Assembly (NCBI GenBank): GCA_027576995.1
Contig: JANBQC010000434.1
Coordinates: 1 to 24,360, forward strand
Source: Dimargaris cristalligena
Taxonomy: Eukaryota; Kickxellomycota; Dimargaritomycetes; Dimargaritales; Dimargaritaceae
Direction of reading: 5' to 3'
DNA length: 24,360 nucleotides
In this document: one piece after another, positions 1 to 9,384 of the stretch
Numbering within the stretch: position 1 is the stretch's first letter
How the letters are laid out: each line of letters starts with the position of its first letter
Made by a program: the position numbers and the translations under genes
Notes under the pieces: generated by a model
The model's database searches: none
What the model saw: the letters and a program-made list of their open reading frames with translations, nothing else
Told to the model about the DNA's origin: nothing

Positions 1-107
1 CCGCTCATTTGGCGGCGATCCCACTTCTGAGTGGTGGGCAGGATGGCACCCTGGACAAAGGTGCAGACGACGGCAATAGCGGCGAAGGCGACAACGGAGA
101 ACTTCAT
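1..107 (-). CDS. small secreted KEX2-processed protein, paralog 1 (5' part only, cut by window edge)
   Basis: Only the first 35 codons are in the window. They encode a signal peptide that starts MKFSVVAFAAIAVV and ends near VQG, then a short pro-segment ending in W-D-R-R-Q, so the dibasic RR (KEX2-type) site of the three complete paralogs downstream is kept. The segment before RR (QKWD) differs from the QTLE or QTLD of the other copies. The signal peptide differs from that of the 3706-4104 copy at one residue only, closer than to its neighbour at 1512-1910. The ATG is followed upstream by a CT-rich leader and a TATA box at 235-244. The mature domain and C-terminus lie outside the window, so whether the gene is intact is unknown. 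Family membership is sure; function is unknown. Confidence 0.8.
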   Translation of the reverse strand, partial: MKFSVVAFAAIAVVCTFVQGAILPTTQKWDRRQMS

Positions 108-234
108 CTTGAATGGCAAAGGGGCGGGAAGGTGGAATAGGGGGTGGAAAGGGAGGGGTGCGTGAAGAAATGGTACGGTTGAGATGTGGTAATTAGATGT
201 AATTGATGAGTTTAATGGGGAGACTGTCGACATC

Positions 235-244
235 CTATTTATAT
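235..244 (-). promoter_or_regulatory. TATA box of secreted paralog 1
   Basis: On the minus strand this reads ATATAAATAG, about 130 bp upstream of the ATG at 107. A pyrimidine-rich leader on the coding strand lies between. The same element recurs upstream of the other three paralogs. Confidence 0.6.
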
Positions 245-1318
245 TTTGAGAAATAACCAGAACCTGGGTTTAAATCCTTTTTTTTCTACAGGGAATTTTT
301 GGTATACTAAAATGCAAGTATCAGCTCACCCACCGGAACTAAGCTCGAATGGATGCATCCCGTTCCTTCCTCATCAATGACTATTACTATCGATTGGGCG
401 GGCGATGATGGGCATTGTCCATGGCCAGCCGCTACCATTTCAGCGCAACTTCGCATAGTTTCCAGATACCCATTTTCGCTCTGCCCGGCGAAATCAATAC
501 ATCAGCTTTCAATATTGAGTCGCCCGTTTCGGTATAATTGAACTTTTGGTGAACCAGCAGATTAGATTCAACTGGCCAACAGTGAAACTGCACAACTGTG
601 CAACCGTACCTACTTCACTAACCGTTACCAAGCAGAACCACCCCTTCATGCCCTAACCGCGGCATGTGGACATTGTTTACCTGTCCCCCTGAGATGTGCC
701 GCAGGTTACACCATAAAGCATTGGCGCCTGACCCTCCGACGCCTCGCACAGGGCCTTTCCTTTTTAAAAGATATCTGAAACCTATGCTTCCAATTGCAAA
801 GGAGCGCATTCCTCAACCACTGCCAAATAACTCTTCGCGAATATTGTGTCAAACAGCTAGCTACCTGCTCTTTTGCACCTATTCCTATATTTAACTGGAC
901 CAAGTGCTCACCCCGTGCCTGCGGCTCCCTTCAAGGCCTTAGGTAGTACAGTAATGGATACGTGGGAAATATATGTAAGAATTTAGCGCTGGATGGTTGG
1001 GGCTGTTCATGGGCAACACCAAGGTTTTCACTTAGTGTATAATGTTTTCATAAACTAGACATAGTTTTTACTAAATTATGAATATCCCCAACGGAATTTA
1101 GAGTAGCGCTTTTGGTCATATTATTAAAAAATATATTAGTAGTACTATATGGCACCTATCGCTTCAATGGCCAATGACATTCCCAAAAGCCCGGACCAAA
1201 TAGAAAAATGATTTACTCCGATGATCATTCATATCGCCATTTACGTTAAAATTAAATGCATTAGCAAGGGCATCTGTTCTAGACTACGGGCCACTAATCA
1301 TTCCGGACTTTGGAGTGG
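245..1318. other. intergenic, between secreted paralogs 1 and 2
   Basis: I see no convincing gene here. Short open frames exist on both strands but lack family signatures. Around 529-560 is a block (GGTATAATTGAACTTTTGG and neighbours) that resembles blocks upstream of paralogs 2 and 3, so at least the part near 500-600 belongs to the duplicated upstream region. The rest is AT-rich non-coding DNA. Confidence 0.5.
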
Positions 1319-1324
1319 TTTATT
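1319..1324 (-). terminator. likely poly(A) signal AATAAA of secreted paralog 2
   Basis: TTTATT on the plus strand is AATAAA on the gene strand, about 190 nt after the stop codon at 1512. Copies 3 and 4 have AATAAA at similar distances. A single hexamer in AT-rich DNA is weak evidence by itself. Confidence 0.4.
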
Positions 1325-1511
1325 AGCAACGTGCGATCACAGCAGTGATCATTTCCCAATACTTAGAAAATCGGGGGATAGCGCAACCCAATGACTAAGT
1401 TCGACTTGGGTTAGAAAGAAATGTAAAGTATATACGATGTAAAAAAATTGAGTAGAAACTGGGATATAAACTGGGAGCCCGTAAGGTATTGCAGGACAGC
1501 AACCTGGTAAT

Positions 1512-1910
1512 TTAGCAGAGGCCGATGCAGCCGCTATCATCGCCGCTACCGGAACCAACACTGTCGATGTACATGGCCTTGTACCAAGAGAAGCTCCGCA
1601 CCTGGGACTCGACACCATAAGTAAGGTTGAGGGTTAGAAAGTTGGAAATACTGGAATAGGGCTTGATCAAGGAGTAGAGGGCAGTGCCCTCCTGGCTGCC
1701 TAACTTGAGGGTGTTCAGGTCGGAAACGATGCGGGCGTTCATGGCGGAGTCGGTGGTCAGGATCTTATTGGCCTGGACGTTGTACACATTCTCGGGTCCT
1801 ACACCACTCATTTGGCGGCGCTCCAGGGTCTGGGTGGTGGGCAGGGCGGCACCTTGCACAAGAGTGCAGACGGCGGCGAGGGTGGCGAAGGCAATGGCGG
1901 AGAACTTCAT
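1512..1910 (-). CDS. small secreted KEX2-processed protein, paralog 2 (132 aa, C-terminal CxxxC)
   Basis: Intronless 132-codon ORF. Residues 1-20 are a signal peptide (MKFSAIAFAT... ending VQG). Residues 21-32 are a pro-segment ending in L-E-R-R, a KEX2-type site, so the mature chain would start at Q33. The mature part of about 100 residues contains the family core NVYNVQA, TTDSAMNARI, SDLNTLKLG, SSISNF, LTYGVESQV, FSWYKAMYIDSVGSG. It ends GDDSGCIGLC; C128 and the last residue C132 are the only mature cysteines. One N-glycosylation sequon (N-L-T) precedes YGVESQV. The start is fixed by the signal peptide and by alignment with three sister genes. A TATA box lies 147 bp upstream. I recognise no known domain; a secreted effector-like or peptide-precursor role is inference. 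Confidence 0.88.
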   Translation of the reverse strand: MKFSAIAFATLAAVCTLVQGAALPTTQTLERRQMSGVGPENVYNVQANKILTTDSAMNARIVSDLNTLKLGSQEGTALYSLIKPYSSISNFLTLNLTYGVESQVRSFSWYKAMYIDSVGSGSGDDSGCIGLC

Positions 1911-2054
1911 CGTGAAGGGGGTGGAGAGATGCTTATTGAGCGGATGGAGGCGAAGGAGTAGTGCGCTGTGGGGTTGATTGGGAGGAGGGCAAGGTAATGC
2001 CGGATACTATAAAATGTGAATGGTGATGAATTAAAACGAAGATGGAATGGTGCA

Positions 2055-2063
2055 CTATTTATA
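2055..2063 (-). promoter_or_regulatory. TATA box of secreted paralog 2
   Basis: TATAAATAG on the gene strand, about 145 bp upstream of the ATG at 1910. It matches the elements before paralogs 1 and 3 almost exactly. Confidence 0.6.
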
Positions 2064-2064
2064 G

Positions 2065-3535
2065 TTGAATTATGGACACGAGATGGGGCTTGAATGGCAC
2101 TTTTAACATTTAGCCGTACTTTTGGCTGGGGGAAGTATAGGTCTAGGTATCGACATGAAAACTCCTAATAGTGAATTCCTTCCGCACTTCTGTAATTCCT
2201 TTGGCCATCGCCATCGACTATGTATCCGCGGTAAGGCCAATCATTCATGGCGAACCACCCACAACTTCCCTTCGCACTGTCAATGTCTTCCATGTTGCTT
2301 TCGTCGGCCCAGTGATTATAAACAACCGCCATTGACCCCAGTGCTATTTTTTTCGGTTATACTGGACCTTGGGCAGGCTGGGGCAGTGGATCCAACAGGC
2401 CAATAGTGAACCAACCCTACTACCCAGACCTCGTCAAATGTTGAAAAATAACCACACTAATTAGACCTAAACGCGGCCGGTGGAAACCGTTTTTTATTCT
2501 TACCTTATTTGTAAATGCCAATTCCTCTCTCTGAAAAAAGTTGTCGCCGGAGTTTAGGTGCTGTTCCGTTGGATGATTGTCCCGTATGCCAAACTCCCTT
2601 CAAACTCTAATTTGAACAATCTGGGAAGGACTTCAAGTAGCTGTGCAAAACCTTCGGTTTAGCCCTAATAAGAAAATATATGAGGTTTGCATTTCCAACT
2701 GGAAACACTTGTCCCAAGAAACATACGGAAGAGGTTTAGTTCGGCCGTATACCAAAACACCCAACCACTCTTCCAGCTACATTGCATTTGGCGACCCAAT
2801 ACAGCTGGGTTGGAATCTGACCATGTTTGGCTATGCAGTTAGATTAGGTTTATCCAAAAATAATCCTTTATTACCCACACCGGTCATGGGCTGAAGAGGT
2901 TCTATGGTCTCTCACCGTCAGCACGCGTCACTTTATTGTTGGAAGATAATTCACCCACATCGTTTTGAATATTGCCAATCGTAGTAAGCTATATAAGAAA
3001 ATATCTGGCTAGCCAGTTGTATAACTGAATAATCCATAATGGTATGTGTCCTCAACCTTAAATACACCACTCCAATAGTCTCGGAAAAGCAATACCTGTT
3101 TGATCAGCCTATCTAGTAAATTACCGATTCCATATATCCTCCGTCTGACTCTGTATTTAGTATATGGGCATGGGAAAGTCGGGAGAATATATACAAATGG
3201 TCTGATAAGTTTGGCTACATTTAATCATTACAAGGATACGCACTGGTCCAATGGAAGACTACGTTATGCACTGGCCGAACGTCGGCTATGCTATAGATGG
3301 GCTAAGCAGGATTTAAAGCGAGTATCAGCATTCTCAAGTATTTTGAGCTTTATAAATGGCTATGTAACTGCAGCCGCTTAATTGGCCAAAGTCATGCTAA
3401 AGATTTGTATTGCAATGGATGTCGAAAGCCTTCAAGGGCCTTCCTATGCTGGAACTTCGGCTCAAGATTTTTCTACCTTGTGTTATGGTATGGGTATCAG
3501 TTGGTTTAATAACCTTTGAGGCTAAAATATAATAA
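2065..3535. other. intergenic, between secreted paralogs 2 and 3
   Basis: No gene can be supported. The part nearest paralog 2 holds duplicated upstream blocks: CCGTACTTTTGG near 2114, GGCCATCGCC near 2203, and TCGGTTATACTGGACCTTGG at 2353-2372, each with a diverged counterpart upstream of paralog 3. The end near 3530 is the 3' flank of paralog 3. Confidence 0.5.
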
Positions 3536-3541
3536 TTTATT
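3536..3541 (-). terminator. likely poly(A) signal AATAAA of secreted paralog 3
   Basis: TTTATT on the plus strand, about 165 nt past the stop at 3706. It sits in a block (AATTTATTGACA..TATA) that is repeated in the 3' flank of paralog 4 at 5553-5568, which supports a shared, functional 3' end. Confidence 0.45.
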
Positions 3542-3705
3542 GACAGTATATACGATAGTTATAATGCACATTTGCGACTATGTAAAAAATAAATAATAAA
3601 AATGTAAACGGTGTAAAAGGAGTCGTACCTATGTATGGAGACTAAAAGTAGGGAATGATAATAGTCAAGCTGTATGGACGGAGTCAATAATGACAGTCCT
3701 CTAAT

Positions 3706-4104
3706 TTAGCAGAAACCGATGCAGCCGCTATCATCGCCGCTACCAGAACCGACACTGTCGATGTACATGGTTTTGTACCAAGAGAAGTTCATAACCTGGG
3801 ATTCGACACCATAGGTGAGCTTGAGACCCAGGAAGTTAGAAATGCTGGAGAAAGGCTTAGTCACGGTGTAAAGGGCGGTGCCGTTCTGGTTGCCCAGCTT
3901 GAGGGTGTTTAGGTCGGAAATGATACGGGCGTTCATGGCGGAGTCGGTGGTCAGGATTTTCTTGGCCTGGACGTTGTAGACGTTCTCGCTTTCCACGCCG
4001 TTCATTTGGCGGCGTTCCAGGGTTTGGGCGGTGGGTAGGGCGGCACCTTGCACAAAAGTGCAGACGACGGCAATGGCGGCGAAGGCAACAACGGAGAGCT
4101 TCAT
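3706..4104 (-). CDS. small secreted KEX2-processed protein, paralog 3 (132 aa, C-terminal CxxxC)
   Basis: Intronless and colinear with paralog 2 without gaps. Signal peptide 1-20 (MKLSVVAFAAIAVV... VQG), pro-segment AALPTAQTLERR (21-32) with the KEX2-type RR, mature chain from Q33. The core is conserved (ENVYNVQAKK, TTDSAMNARIISDLNTLKLG, KPFSSISNFLG, FSWYKTMYIDSVGSG). It ends GDDSGCIGFC with C128 and terminal C132. It has two sequons, N-G-T before ALY and N-F-S in FSWY; neither is in paralog 2. Most differences from paralog 2 fall in residues 34-40, 72-84 and 100-110, while the KEX2 site and the last 20 residues are nearly fixed, which suggests the C-terminal tail matters. TATA box 195 bp upstream. 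Function unknown. Confidence 0.88.
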   Translation of the reverse strand: MKLSVVAFAAIAVVCTFVQGAALPTAQTLERRQMNGVESENVYNVQAKKILTTDSAMNARIISDLNTLKLGNQNGTALYTVTKPFSSISNFLGLKLTYGVESQVMNFSWYKTMYIDSVGSGSGDDSGCIGFC

Positions 4105-4298
4105 TGTGAATGGAAAAGGGTGGTTTGGGAAAGGCTGGCCTGGGGCTGGTGGAGAGGTAGAGTGTAGCAGCAGAGGAGGGCTGAGGGAGGAACAATTGGG
4201 AAATGGTGGGGGGTGGAGGAAAGTATGCCAGCGAGGTCAGGCCAAATAAAGTTGATGATGTGTGTGATGATGGGTAAAACCGGAGGAGATCCAGCGCG

Positions 4299-4308
4299 CT
4301 ATTTATAT
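4299..4308 (-). promoter_or_regulatory. TATA box of secreted paralog 3
   Basis: ATATAAATAG on the gene strand, about 195 bp before the ATG at 4104, followed by a CT-rich leader (GA-rich on the plus strand at 4120-4230). Confidence 0.6.
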
Positions 4309-4309
4309 T

Positions 4310-5554
4310 CCATGGAAAATTAGAAATTGAGTCCAATTATTCCAGCCACGATAAACTATTCCATACATCTAGTCGTAACTTTTGGGTCTCACAGTGTTGG
4401 TTAGCCCAATTTACACTTTTCGAACTCCACAGTTCCTATGGCCATCGCTAACTAACTCTCGCGCAGATGAGGCAATCATCCATGACACTTCCCACTCAGG
4501 CCATCATTCCAACAGCCATCCCGCCCTTCACTTTCTTTCATCCATGAACTGAACAAAGACTCCTATTTAAAATCCAGCACGCTCCTTTAGGGTATATTGG
4601 ACTTTGGAATAGGCTGAGTAGGTGGAAACTTACGACTATGAGTGAGCCATAGAATATAGTCTGCCACAGTATCCTACCCACATACACACACTCAGCAAAT
4701 AAGCATCTCATTCAACTTACTAATCCTGGGTCACATGACTTAGAATCGACCAACTCCCCTATAGCTAGATTCTTGCTGTGCGAAGTTGGGTATTATAACT
4801 CCTATAGTGGGGAACATGTAGAACCTTACATTAGTATATCACATTGACACGCCCTTTACAGTACTGTACATATATCGCCCAAGTGTCATATATTGATTAC
4901 TACACCCTGTAACATTCGATCTAATTGTTGACTTTGCGATGCATCAATGTAAAACATTTAATACCCGACCAACCACGTATTCTACTGGGTACTAGTGCAT
5001 ACTCGTATTGAGCTAACAAATGCGATAGTTAACGGCTCCGCCTGGCAAGCCGACACGATTCCCGTCGAGTAATCCATAAGCATAAAGCCAGGATCGGCAA
5101 AAAAAGGCCATTCATCCCTCTTAATCTATCACTTTTAATAACAATAACTTAAATCGTTAACTATCCTCTCAAGGTGGGGTGTAGTGTGGACAGAAGCTGA
5201 ATGAGAGGATCAGTCGAGAAGACCGGAAAGTGGTTTGTCAAGGAGAAACGCCGAGATCAACCCTTGGACAGTACCCGAATGTGTATTGCGTCGATCCCAT
5301 ATCTATTACCCTATGGTCAGTGATAAAGGCACCTAAAATACCTGAATTCCACCCCCCTAATACAATAGGGTGATTCTACGCAGAGTATTGGATTGGTTAC
5401 CAGAACATCCAGTGTCGGGATGGGCACATTCCAATATAATGGGTAGAGGGGGCCTTCGAGGACTTCCTGCGGCAGGTTGTAAAAGACAGCTGATTCAATC
5501 GAGGGTTCTTTTTATCTTAACCTGCGACGGGCGGCCTTGGGTAGAGTTAATCAA
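4310..5554. other. intergenic, between secreted paralogs 3 and 4
   Basis: No supportable gene. The first 350 bases hold the duplicated upstream blocks of paralog 3 (GTCGTAACTTTTGGG near 4372, GGCCATCGC near 4440, GGTATATTGGACTTTGGAAT at 4591-4610). The rest is unremarkable AT-rich DNA with short frames only. Confidence 0.5.
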
Positions 5555-5560
5555 TTTATT
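5555..5560 (-). terminator. likely poly(A) signal AATAAA of secreted paralog 4
   Basis: TTTATT on the plus strand within the AATTTATTGACA block shared with the 3' flank of paralog 3. It lies about 235 nt after the stop at 5794. Confidence 0.4.
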
Positions 5561-5793
5561 GACATTATACGCAACCATAAATATGGGCATTTGGGTGCAA
5601 GTAGACAACGGCGTGCCTGCATAATACAGCAATAGATGTAAATTGGGGATACTAGAAGTGGCATTAAAGAGTTAGGGGAACATATGGCATTAATATACGG
5701 GAGTGAAAAAATAAAAATAAAGAGATAAGGAGCGACAGGGACTACAAACCTGGTATAATGAAACTAAGGGACAAGAGGGAAGGCCCTCGTAAT

Positions 5794-6207
5794 TTAACAC
5801 ATACCAAGGCAGCCACTGTCACTGCTATCACTGCTCTCACCGCTGGCATAGCCAACACTGTCCATGTACATGGTGTTGTACCAGGAAAATTTCTTCACCT
5901 GGGGCTCAACTCCATAAGAAAGCTTGAGGGTCACGAAGTTGGAAATACTCGAGAAGGGTTTGGTTATAGAGTAGAGGGCCGTGCCATTCAGACCATCCAG
6001 TTGGAGGGTGTTCAGGTCGGAAATGATGCGGTCGTTCATGGCCGAATCAGTGCTCATAATTTTCTGGGCCTTGACGTTGTAGACGTTGTCGCTGGAGTAA
6101 TTCAAGAATTGGCGTCGGTCCAGGGTCTGAACGGCGGGCAGAGCGGCACCTTGCACGATAGTGCAGAAGGCGGCGACGGTGGCGATGGCAATGGCGGAGA
6201 ATTTCAT
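5794..6207 (-). CDS. small secreted KEX2-processed protein, paralog 4 (137 aa, diverged, C-terminal CxxxC)
   Basis: Intronless and the most diverged complete copy. Signal peptide 1-20 (MKFSAIAIATVAAF... VQG), pro-segment AALPAVQTLDRR, KEX2-type RR at 31-32, mature chain from Q33. Conserved core NVYNVKA, STDSAMNDRIISDLNTL, NGTALYSITKPFSSISNF, LSYGVEPQV, FSWYNTMYMDSVG. Before the terminal motif the Gly/Ser/Asp linker is five residues longer than in paralogs 2 and 3 (ASGESSDSSDSG). The end is CLGMC, with C133 and terminal C137 the only mature cysteines. Sequons N-Y-S near the mature N-terminus and N-G-T before ALY. Linker length varies while the closing C-x-G-x-C is fixed. TATA-like element 170 bp upstream. 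Function unknown. Confidence 0.88.
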   Translation of the reverse strand: MKFSAIAIATVAAFCTIVQGAALPAVQTLDRRQFLNYSSDNVYNVKAQKIMSTDSAMNDRIISDLNTLQLDGLNGTALYSITKPFSSISNFVTLKLSYGVEPQVKKFSWYNTMYMDSVGYASGESSDSSDSGCLGMC

Positions 6208-6376
6208 TGTGTGTGGAAAAGGGATAGCACTTCAACTGCTAAGGACTGGGAAGGGGGGTTAGAGTGAGGCTTAGGCGGGAAATGGTGGAAAGAGCGAAAC
6301 CAATGAATCGAGGCCGAATGGGGGGCGAATAAGTGAGAGGGATGGTGGGTGACTATGGGAGGAGGAGGGTACCGTT

Positions 6377-6386
6377 GTATTTATGC
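6377..6386 (-). promoter_or_regulatory. TATA-like box of secreted paralog 4
   Basis: GCATAAATAC on the gene strand, about 170 bp upstream of the ATG at 6207, in the position of the TATAAATAG elements of the sister genes but with changes at both ends. Confidence 0.45.
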
Positions 6387-6389
6387 TTT

Positions 6390-9384
6390 GACAGGTGCTC
6401 GGAAATCCCTCTAGATACTTATTATCCACAATAATGATTTCGTACAATTTGGCTTGTCCGCCAGTCCTCTTCCACCATCACTCAGCTCAATCTATTCCTC
6501 CGCCAACCACCACGGTTCATTTGGGCCATCTTCAACTGTATCATTGTAGGGGCGATCTTTCTAGAACTAATCAAATCCTTATTTTATACTGGTTATTGGC
6601 CGCATACCGCTACCTACTGAACAAGGGTAATTTAGACAAGGCCAATACACTCTATTGGGCCATATTAAGCTTTGATCAGACTGCGACTTTGAAGCAGGTA
6701 ACCTAGTTGTGAGCCTGTATTGCCTTTGGCATTTCTGGATATGATATAATTTGTACCATAATTTCAGTTATTACAAGTACACCAGGGGTAATTCAAAAAG
6801 AGTCAACCAGTGTAGCGCGTGGGTGAGACCTCTCAATCGCATTTAACCATTTTTGGATAGTTGTGATCAGTGAGAATATAAGTAAGGGATCTGAATGAGG
6901 TATTCATGAAAAGGATTTCAAATCCACTGTATTTTCCCTCCGATAGTCAATTAAGCATGGGGATGCTTTAGTAGGGGTGTGGTTGTAGTCTTACTTGAGC
7001 TCACACGTTTGTTCAGACGATTACCATTTTTCATTCCTTGGACCGTCCAATAAATGGATACGGTAGCCTAATGTATTCGTGGTTTCTCACCCGAACCATG
7101 CGAGTGTATCCGTGTTAGAGTAGAAGTTTCCAACCACATGCTGTTCGTCAGCGAAGGATCGCTCGAAAGAGGCCAATGGCCTGGGTCCTTTTAACATTGA
7201 TTATGTTAAGAGAGTGAGAAAGAGAAATGAAGGGTGGGGATAGAGTGCAATTATTAGGCAGGGGACAGCCATTAGTGGATTGCGCAATTTAATAGATTCA
7301 CCAATGTATGGGTGGGTATACCAAGCTGTGTATGAGACTATGCTTGTTATTGAAGGACGCTAGGGTGTAATTAAGGGTAGGCAAAGGGTTTAGCGTAATT
7401 AGAATCCTCAGACCCAATACTTAAACGCAAAGGGGTTTGCATTACATTAAAGACCTGTAAAATGGAGCAATGCACGTCCTCTGAATGTTAGCGGGAATGG
7501 TAATATGGGGGACTTGGCCATGGTCTGATGAAACATCTTCGACGGACCCACTGGGCTAACTCTGGCCCTGTAATTGAGTATCCGCTGACGTAACTGTGGG
7601 ATGGGTCCATTATGTACCCGGCCCCAGCTGTATGAGAAAAATACAATATTCCACCACAGATGTAGTATAGCTGCCAGCCCGATGCGGTCTATATGAAATG
7701 TCTTCGCCGAGGCACTTCCCCAAGGGCTGATCTGGCCGGTATATATAAGGCAAGATGTGTCCCTAGCGCACATCAAATATCTAAGACACGTATCATGTAA
7801 AAATACAGCAAGTATCCACCCCCCACAGGATTAACGTTGGTATCTATATGGACATGGGGGCCAATGAGTTGGATAGGAAGTTCGACAAGGATATTTCTCG
7901 CCCACACCCACACCCACATCCACACACCCCAGCCTCATCTTTCTTCTTCATTCATTAGTGCTCCATTGGCCTGTCATACCTTCCCCATTGTTAAACATAC
8001 TACTCGGAACTCGAGGTTAAAGGGCATTAGGGGAGGGGGCTGGAAGAGGTGCTCCAAATTCCTTTCATAAATTGCCGTCCACAGAAGATTATATTCACCA
8101 AGGATCGATTGCGAAGGTACGGCTAGTGTATTTTGGTGCGCGATTTTCGAGGGCGAGGGGTGGTCATGCCCTTTGTTTTGTGGTAGCTCTGCGCCCCTGG
8201 CACACTCCAGCCCACTGGCCTACTCTAATTAGGCGGTGCAACTCGTCCATTTTTTAACATCCCGTTAAAAAAATAATCCGAGCTAGACTACCCCACGCCA
8301 TCCACAAGCCATGACCCGAAATGTGAAGTGGTGAAGTATGTGTCGTGGCTGATTCCGGTAGTGGTAAAGGGATGCCATGGGGACGTGCGGTCCGAAACGC
8401 AGTTCCCAGACTAACATGTGCTCTGATATAACGGGACACTCAACACATGTCTGAGCTGGTCTACAAATGGGGAATGGGTGGGTGAGGAGCAATGCAGGAG
8501 TGGGAGAAAGTAGGGGTTTATGTGCGCTAAACAAATTAATAGCAGCAACCCTGCGGTTCGGAATGATTTGTGTTGTGATGTACGACAAGGGTATTAGATG
8601 AGATGCCCGCGCAAGGGTACCCTGGGCTAAGGTGGTTGGCCGAATGCAGTTAGGGGGAGGCAGCGTACCCGAGTTCTCTGGGGGGGAAGTTCTTTGACCG
8701 GCTGTTCCTTGTGGCCTGGCATTTTCGGACCCTTCAAGCCCGCTCGCTTACCCGAGTAACAGCCCAACCGACTTTTGTAGAGCTAGTCGTCTAGTAGCCA
8801 TATCGACCTATTTGAAACCTAGTACTCCGGATGATAACGAGCTTTTTTGAAGGTCTTGAGGGTACAGTTATTTCATAATGAGACGAGTGTGCCATTGTAC
8901 CCAAAGGTTACTCTCACTGTTCTGTTCACTCATACTCCTAAGTCTCCCCTACTTCGTTCACATTTGCCGTACTATGGGATTCTAATGGACACAACAGTCG
9001 TCAACATTTACCGGGGCTAAATTTCTATAGAAAGCATCACACTATCAGTTCCAGGACCTCACTCTGCTCACATGCGTCCCCATTTGCTGACGCCCTTGGA
9101 GTGGGTAATGCATACCTAAGAAACTATAGGTTCAGTCAGTTGATTCTATTATCCCTACAGTTATCAGATACACACCCCGTTTTACCACCTTCTCGTAAAT
9201 CAACAATCAAAAAATAGTTTAGCCAACCTCCATTTATCCGTATGGATTCTCGGTGCTTCTCCATCATACTTTTAAAATAGGTCCGAAATAAGCAGGGCTT
9301 AGGTTGAGGTAACCACCACTAAAAACATGCCCCTCCGTTTCAGCCCCCCTCTCCCATTGTGGACTCTCTTTCTCGGGCACATGT
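6390..9384. other. gene-poor intergenic region
   Basis: About 3 kb with no frame I can support. The longer frames (for example near 7450-7770, 7840-8070 and 8280-8590) show no signal peptide, domain or splice structure, and several have no ATG start. A block TTATACTGGTTATTGG near 6584 may be the counterpart of the upstream block of the other secreted genes. The only other distinct element is a CCCACA microsatellite at 7901-7930. Confidence 0.5.
7901..7930. repeat. CCCACA-type microsatellite
   Basis: Short array of CCCACA/CACA units, slightly imperfect (one CCCACATC unit). It is a simple repeat in non-coding DNA with no sign of function. Confidence 0.7.

Noticed and set aside
260..290. GGGTTTAAATCC resembling a tRNA B box
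   Set aside because: No cloverleaf can be folded around it and no A box lies at the right distance.
1512..1523. C-terminal CIGLC as a prenylation (CaaX) signal
   Set aside because: CaaX needs Cys four from the end; here Cys is five from the end and again last, and the protein is secreted.
3857..4336. 159-codon minus-strand frame overlapping paralog 3 in another phase
   Set aside because: It is a shifted reading of the paralog 3 coding and leader DNA, Pro/Arg/His-rich, and is not preserved in the sister copies.
5758..6267. 169-codon plus-strand frame opposite secreted paralog 4, and similar frames opposite the other copies
   Set aside because: These are antisense shadows of the conserved secreted genes and have no conserved features of their own.
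7837..8588. Several 60-100 codon frames in the gene desert
   Set aside because: They start at TTG or GTG rather than ATG, carry simple-repeat translations (HTHTHIHT) or no features, and have no splice context.
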